Assembly: GCF_003732705.1 (NCBI RefSeq)
Contig: NZ_MOBR01000030.1
Coordinates: 1-48,448, forward strand
Source of the DNA: Pseudomonas frederiksbergensis
Lineage (GTDB): Bacteria > Pseudomonadota > Gammaproteobacteria > Pseudomonadales > Pseudomonadaceae
Length of the DNA: 48,448 bases
Direction: 5' to 3'
Shown here in pieces: positions 17,386-22,600 of this stretch. A program made the translations under genes and the position numbers. Under the pieces are notes generated by a model that was not told the DNA's origin, did no database searches, and saw nothing but the letters and a program-made list of their open reading frames with translations. Within the stretch, counting starts at the first letter, position 1. Each line of letters opens with the position of its first letter.

Positions 17386-17406
17386 TCGTTACGCTCACCG
17401 TAACGA
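17386..17406. promoter_or_regulatory. candidate MdcR operator upstream of mdcA
   Basis: Perfect 8-bp inverted arms, TCGTTACG and CGTAACGA, are separated by 5 bp. The site is centred about 89 bp before the mdcA start codon, a usual distance for LysR-type activation. One arm (TCGTTAC) recurs at 8930-8936, upstream of mdcR. The palindrome is directly visible; MdcR binding is inferred from position and shared half-site. Confidence 0.6.
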
Positions 17407-17420
17407 ACCACACAGCCCTC

Positions 17421-17533
17421 GATCGTTCCCACGCGCAGCAAAGGAATGCCTCAAGGGACGCTCCGCGTTCCAGCTCTCGAATGGGACGCAGAGCGTCCCG
17501 GGCTGCATTCCCACGCGGAGCGTGGGAACGATC
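17421..17533. repeat. REP/BIME, chimeric end variant
   Basis: Same architecture as the GTTCCCACG elements, but the left arm reads GTTCCCACGCGCAGCAAAGG whereas the right arm has the standard CCCACGCGGAGCGTGGGAAC, so the outer arms pair only partly. The inner sequence (CTCAAGGGACGC...GCGTTCCAGCTCTCGAA) is the inverted form of that in the elements at 18209 and 19086. Its right edge supplies the stop codon of the nucleotidyltransferase gene. Confidence 0.88.
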
Positions 17534-18134
17534 ATGTCCGCGATGAACTGAAGGAAGGGTTTTGCCCCATCAGATTGATCTTTTCCTGCTGCGCCACACG
17601 CACGACAAAACTGTTTTCAGCCGCCAGTTTTGCGGCCCAGTCGTCGGGGGTGTAGAGCGTCGGGTTGAGGACGCGGCCCAGTTGCTCTTCCAGAGGCATG
17701 AGCCGCTCCATCACTTCACTGTAGTGCAGGCCTTCGCCGATCAGCATGAGATCAATGTCACTGGATGCGTTTGCCGAATCCTTGGCGATGGAGCCGTACA
17801 CGAAGGCCCAGGTGATCTGTTCGGTAAAGGGTTGCAGCACCTGGCGCAGGGGCTCGGCGATGCCGAAGGTTTTGCGGGCGATGCCCAACAGTTCGGCATA
17901 GATCGGGCAGTCGGGATTAGCTTGGTAGTGGGTCTGGTTACCTTGGCGGGTCAGGGTCAGCACGCCAGCCTGCTGCAACCGATCGAGTTCGCGCATAAGG
18001 CTGCCTTTACCCACTTGAGCCCAGCGGGCGATTTCGTTGGCGTAAAAGCTCTGGTCGGGTTTGCCGAACAACAAGCCCAGCACTTTTTGCTGGGTGGTGG
18101 TGAACAAGGCTTCGCTGAGAGAAAGGTTTTTCAC
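17532..18134 (-). CDS. winged-helix / nucleotidyltransferase domain protein
   Basis: A 200-residue two-domain protein. Residues 1-75 look like a winged helix-turn-helix (FTTTQQKVLGLLFG, YANEIARWAQVGKGSLMREL, AGVLTLTRQGNQTHYQ). Residues 95-200 are a minimal nucleotidyltransferase: G114-S115 in VYGSIAKDS and the metal-binding pair D126/D128 in SSDIDLMLIG. Such proteins may transfer a nucleotide to a small molecule or protein while binding DNA; the true substrate is unknown. The C-terminus has no recognisable domain, and its stop codon comes from the adjoining REP element. No HEPN partner or other toxin-like gene is next to it. A tandem operator lies 17 bp before the start, suggesting self-control. 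Confidence 0.82.
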   Translation of the reverse strand: MKNLSLSEALFTTTQQKVLGLLFGKPDQSFYANEIARWAQVGKGSLMRELDRLQQAGVLTLTRQGNQTHYQANPDCPIYAELLGIARKTFGIAEPLRQVLQPFTEQITWAFVYGSIAKDSANASSDIDLMLIGEGLHYSEVMERLMPLEEQLGRVLNPTLYTPDDWAAKLAAENSFVVRVAQQEKINLMGQNPSFSSSRT

Positions 18135-18150
18135 AGTGGCAACCGAAGAG

Positions 18151-18184
18151 TCCCAAAAAGGGAACGATAGGTCCCTTTTTGGGA
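18151..18184. promoter_or_regulatory. tandem palindromic operator of the nucleotidyltransferase gene
   Basis: TCCCAAAAAGGGA (18151-18163) and its exact reverse complement TCCCTTTTTGGGA (18172-18184) are separated by 8 bp. Each 13-mer is itself a TCCC-N5-GGGA dyad, so the site reads as two dimer sites whose centres are 21 bp apart, two helical turns, on the same DNA face. It begins 17 bp upstream of the nucleotidyltransferase start codon. The repeat is a fact of sequence; autoregulation by the gene's own winged helix is inference. Confidence 0.65.
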
Positions 18185-18208
18185 ATCTTCAACCTTGGCC
18201 CACCGATT

Positions 18209-18321
18209 GATCGTTCCCACGCTCTGCGTGGGAATGCAGCCCGGGACGCTCTGCGTCCCATTCGAGAGCTGGAACGCGGAGCGTCCCTTGAGGCATTCCC
18301 ACGCGGAGCGTGGGAACGATC
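18209..18321. repeat. REP/BIME, GTTCCCACG type, left flank of the DUF6124 unit
   Basis: Spans GATCGTTCCCACG to CGTGGGAACGATC. The inner part GAGAGCTGGAACGCGGAGCG, continuing TCCCTTGAGGCATTCC, is repeated almost without change, in the same orientation, in the element at 19086-19198 and inverted in the one at 17421-17533. Confidence 0.9.
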
Positions 18322-18451
18322 ACTATGGGGATTTGTGTTTAAAAGTTGCGGCGTAGGAAGGGTTGGCGGCTACGCGGTCTGACGTCGCTGCCTACAGCAA
18401 TGCGGGAAGCCGCTGACTGGTGGGGTTTTGTGTTGGTCTTTATCGTTTGGG

Positions 18452-18654
18452 GGTCGCTGCCAATTCAGCGACCGGGTCTGGAATCCCGAGGTGTAGAAGG
18501 CGCGAAAGCGCCCCTCATGACGTATGCTTGCGCACCTTTAATGTGTGCATTCAGTTATGGCGGCTGTGCGCGGGAGACCTTCGGGTCTACCGGGTTTTCT
18601 CCACCTCGGGTTCCAGCCCGCGTACAGCTGCCACCCCTTCGGCTGGAACCGAGG
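18452..18654 (+). promoter_or_regulatory. highly structured, switch-like leader upstream of the DUF6124 gene
   Basis: A dense set of pairings: hairpin GGTCGCTG/CAGCGACC (18452-18473); a long-range stem between 18478-18493 (CTGGAATCCCGAGGTG) and 18602-18616, 15 bp with one bulged T; inside it GGCGC-GAAA-GCGCC (18499-18512), TGCGCAC/GTGTGCA (18529-18549, one G-U) and AGACC-TTCG-GGTCT (18575-18588). The strand 18604-18618 can instead pair with 18641-18654 (GGCTGGAACCGAGG), 14 bp with one bulge. The two long stems exclude each other, as in riboswitches and attenuators. No transcript is proven, and ligand or trigger is unknown. I have an unverified recollection of similar leaders before related small Pseudomonas genes. 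Confidence 0.6.
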
Positions 18655-18687
18655 GAGCAGCTGAAACTCATTACTGGAGATTTCACT

Positions 18688-19074
18688 ATGTTCAAAGCTA
18701 CCCCCAACCCCCCGGAATCCGGCACCGATTCCAAACCATCCCTCGATGCAGAAAAAATGAAAGAAGCCGCCGACCGCGCCTTCGCCCATTACTTCCCTCC
18801 AGCTGATGAAAAACGATCCAAGCGTCGTAAATACCACCTTTTCGCCGTCGCCCCGGGTGTCGACGATCCCGAGGCTATGCTGGCCAGTGCTTCCGAAGAT
18901 TTGCTGTCGATCAGCGCGATTGCGGCGGATTTGGCGGACGATGTGGAAGGCACGCGCCGTTCGGTGGTCCTGGCGATTAGTCGTCTGACCGATGGCGTGC
19001 AGTTGTTGGTAGAGCGCACGCTGGATCATTACGAGGCATTGCAGATGCAGTTGCGCGAACAAGCCAAGGTTTAG
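18688..19074 (+). CDS. DUF6124-type small protein
   Basis: A 128-residue soluble protein starting MFKATPNPPESG, a start I recognise from small Pseudomonas proteins annotated as DUF6124 (family number from memory). Residues 27-60 form a basic region (DEKRSKRRKYHLF) after an ADRAFAHYF helix. Residues 70-128 are predicted helical, with ASEDLLSISAIAADLADDV and a C-terminal RTLDHYEALQMQLREQ helix. Function is unknown. GGAG eight bases upstream of the ATG sets the start; the frame stays open upstream through the leader but without a ribosome-binding site. The gene and its leader are bracketed by two near-identical REP elements. Confidence 0.8.
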   Translation: MFKATPNPPESGTDSKPSLDAEKMKEAADRAFAHYFPPADEKRSKRRKYHLFAVAPGVDDPEAMLASASEDLLSISAIAADLADDVEGTRRSVVLAISRLTDGVQLLVERTLDHYEALQMQLREQAKV

Positions 19075-19085
19075 CCATTACGCCT

Positions 19086-19198
19086 GATCGTTCCCACGCG
19101 CAGCAAAGGAATGCAGCCCGGGACGCTCTGCGTCCCTTTTGAGAGCTGGAACGCGGAGCGTCCCTTGAGGCATTCCTTTGCTGCGCGTGGGAACGATC
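19086..19198. repeat. REP/BIME, matched-variant ends, right flank of the DUF6124 unit
   Basis: Both outer arms carry the variant block GCAGCAAA (or its complement) in place of the usual TCTGCGTG-type sequence, so left GTTCCCACGCGCAGCAAAGG and right CCTTTGCTGCGCGTGGGAAC remain perfect complements (24 bp with neighbours). The change on one side is exactly compensated on the other. The right edge supplies the chpC stop codon. Confidence 0.9.
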
Positions 19199-19655
19199 AG
19201 TGGGCTAGGCCGGCAGTGATCAGCAGTTCTTCCAGCGCCAACAAATCCGGCACCTTCGCCACTTGCTCCCCCACCTGCACCGCCGCTTGCTCAAGCGAAC
19301 ACAACGGCACATCCACATAGCTCAACTGGCTATCCAACTTGTAGGAACGCGGAATCCCCTGCACCAGCAGCGCAATAAACTTCAACTCCGGTCGCCCGCC
19401 CAGCGCATTGAGGATGACGATCCGTACGCGCTCGCCAATCACCACTTTGTTGCCACACGCCGACTCGAAACTGAGCAACGGAATTTGCCGATCCCGCCAG
19501 GTCACCAATCCCAGATACCACGGTGGTGTATCCAGATCGAACGCCGCCGGTTGATAGTCGATCAACTCCGCAACCGCGACGTTGGGCAGGATCAAATTAC
19601 GATCCGCCAAGGGCAGCAACAGGCCCGTAAGGTTGCTGGTGCGATGCTCAAGCAT
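19197..19655 (-). CDS. chpC: CheW-like coupling protein of the Chp system
   Basis: A 152-residue CheW-domain protein (LTGLLLPLADRNLILPNVAVAELI at the start, then PPWYLGLVTWRDRQIPLLSFE, the typical CheW core). ChpC is an accessory coupling protein that links chemoreceptors to the ChpA kinase controlling type IV pili. It overlaps the 3' end of chpA by 8 bp. I start at MLEHRTSN; the longer frame begins inside the chpA receiver coding region. Its TGA stop is provided by the REP element. In PAO1 chpB lies between chpA and chpC (from memory); here it does not. Confidence 0.87.
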   Translation of the reverse strand: MLEHRTSNLTGLLLPLADRNLILPNVAVAELIDYQPAAFDLDTPPWYLGLVTWRDRQIPLLSFESACGNKVVIGERVRIVILNALGGRPELKFIALLVQGIPRSYKLDSQLSYVDVPLCSLEQAAVQVGEQVAKVPDLLALEELLITAGLAH

Positions 19656-22600
19656 GGGTTTTGCTCCACAACGCGATGCTTTCGAGCAGCACCGATTCCT
19701 GGTACGGCTTGCCGAGGTAGTCGTTGACGCCAATGGCCATGGCGCGGTCGCGGTGTTTTTGGCCGGTGCGGGAGGTGATCATGATGATCGGCAGGTGCTG
19801 CAAACGTTCGTCGGCGCGCACTTGGGTCGCGACTTCGAAGCCGTCCATGCGCGGCATTTCGATGTCGAGCAGCATCACGTCGGGCAGGTGGTCTTCGAGC
19901 AGCAGCATGGCATCGACGCCGTCCTTGGCGGTCAGCACGTTCATGCCGTGGCGTTCGAGCAACCGGCTGGTGACTTTGCGCACGGTCACCGAGTCGTCCA
20001 CTACCAATACCAGCAACGGTTTATGCGGCTCGGCCTCGACATCCTGGGTCACCGGCCGTTGCGGCACGCGGGTTTGCATGGCGCGGATCGGCGCCAGCAA
20101 ATCGAGAATCAGCACCACCCGGCCATCCCCCAGAATCGTCGCCCCAGACAAACCCTGCACCGCCGCAAATTGCGGGCCGAGGCTTTTGACCACAATCTCG
20201 CGGGTGCCGGCCATGGAATCCACTTGCACGGCGATGTGTCGTTCATTGCATTGCACCAGCAGCACCGGCAACGGCAGGCTCTGGCCCAGCAGTTTCGGGC
20301 GGGTGCTGGTTTTCAGCAGTTCGCCGAGGTAGCACAGTTCATAGTGTTGCCCGGCGTATTTGTAGGTCGGCGGATCGAGCCGGTAATGCCCTTCGAGTTC
20401 GTTGGGCAGTACGCGGACGATGCCGTCGATGGTGTTCAGCGGGATCGCGTATTGATCGTCGAAGCACTGCACCATCAGCGCCCGGTTGACCGACACGGTA
20501 AACGGCAGGCGAATGCGAAAATGCACGCCCTGCCCCGCCGTCGAGTCGATCACCATGCTGCCGCCGAGTTGCCGCACTTCTTCATGCACCACGTCCATGC
20601 CCACGCCACGCCCGGAAATCTGGGTGATTTTTTCGGCCGTGGAGAACCCCGGTTGCAGGATGAATTGCAGGACGTCGCGGTCGCTGATGTCGCTGTCCGG
20701 TGCGAGCATTCCGCGCTTGATCGCCTTGCGCCGCACCGCGTCCAGCGGCACGCCCGCGCCGTCGTCGCGGATGTCGAAAATGATGTCGCCACCCTCTCGC
20801 GACAGATCAAGGGTGATGCGACCCTGAGCCGGTTTGCCCGCGGCGATCCGCACTTCGGCGGATTCCAAGCCATGATCCACGGCGTTACGCAGCATGTGTT
20901 CCAACGGCGCGGCCATGCGCTCCAGCACGTTGCGATCCATTTCGCCTTCGGCGTTGCCGACGACAAATTCCACGTCCTTGCCCAACTCGCTGGAGACCTG
21001 ACGCACGATGCGTTTCAAGCGCGGCAGCATCCGTTCGAACGGCACCATGCGCGTGCGCATCAGGCCTTCCTGCAATTCGGTGTTGATGCGGCCCTGCTGT
21101 TGCAGCAGGTTTTCCGCGTCCTGATTGGTGCGGTCGAGGGTTTCCTTGAGGTCGAGCAAGTCGGAGGCTGATTCAAACAGCGCGCGAGACAGTTGCTGCA
21201 ATTGCGAGTGGCGGTCCATTTCCAGTGGATCGAATTCTTCGTAGCCCAGGCGTTCGGCTTCGACTTGCTGACGGCTGAGGATCCGCCCTTGGGTTTCGGT
21301 ATCGAGGCGGCGCAACTGATCGCGCATGCGCTCGATGGTGGTTTCCATCTCGCTCAGGGCCACGCGGGCATCGTTGACCTGTTGCTCGATGCGGCCACGG
21401 AAAATCGAGGTTTCCCCGGCGAGGTTGACCAGATCGTCCAGCAGTTCTGCCGAAACCTTGACCATGTCGGCGCCGGCATCTGGTGCCGGTGTTTCAACCT
21501 TAACCGTAACGGGCGCAACGACCGGCGCTTCGGGCACCACTGGATGGCTAAAGTTCTTGATCGCATCGATCAGCCGATCCGCTGGCGGGCAAGGTTGCCC
21601 GGCGCGGGTGGCGTCAAGCATCTGCGCCAAGCGGTCGTGGCTGCTTTGCAATAGCGTGAACAGCGGCGCGGTGGGTTGCAGCACCCCGGCGGACAAGCCT
21701 TCGTAGAGGAATTCCAGCTCATGGGCGAGGTCACCAATCGGGGCGACTTCCACCATCCGCGCACCGCCCTTGAGGGTGTGCAGGTCGCGCAGCAGGGTTT
21801 CCACTTCCTGGCGATTTGACGGCTCGGCCTGCCAGCGCACCAGCGCCGCGCCGGAGTTTTCGATGATGTCGAAACCTTCCTCAAGGAAGATTTCCAGCAG
21901 CTCCGGGTCATGGCCGGGCGAATCATGTTCGTGGGCCGTTTCGACCGGTTCCGGCGTGCCGGCATTGCCCTGGCGAAACGTGCGAATGGCTTCAATCAGT
22001 TCGTCGGGATCGCCCAACGGCTTCTGGCTCTGCAACTGCTCAAGCAGCACGGCCAAGCGGTCATGGCTGGTCTGTAGCAACCGCGCCAGCGCCTCGCTGT
22101 GGCTATAACGACGATCCACCAAACCTTCGTAAAGGTTTTCCAGTTCATGGGCGAGGTTGCCGACCGCCTCGACCTCGGCCATCCGCGCACCGCCCTTGAG
22201 GGTGTGCAAATCCCGCTGCAACGACGACAGCGGCGCGGCGTTGTCCGGATCGCTCAACCAGCGCTGCAAGGCCTGGCCGGCGCTTTCGAGGATATCCACG
22301 GCTTCTTCGAGGAAGATCGCAACGATCTCGTCGTCGTGTTCAATCTGCGTCGCAGTGTGCGACAGCTCGGCAGTGGCACTGCCCAGTTCGCGAATGCTCA
22401 ATGCCCGGCTGCCGTCGCTGCGAATCAGGCCCATGGCTGATGGGTCGAGGCTCGCATCGAGCAAACCGCGCAAGGCCCGGACCCGCTCCGGCTGCGGGCT
22501 GACTTCCTGGCCGGCGGCCAGTTCGTCGAGCATGTTGATCAGCGCTTCATGGGCACTTTGCGCTTCATGGAAAAACCCGTCGCTGACCGCCAGGCTGCTC

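Noticed and set aside
18346..18687. N-terminal extension of the DUF6124 protein through the leader
   Set aside because: The frame is open, but the extension covers the hairpins, has no ribosome-binding site, and a good one precedes the ATG at 18688.
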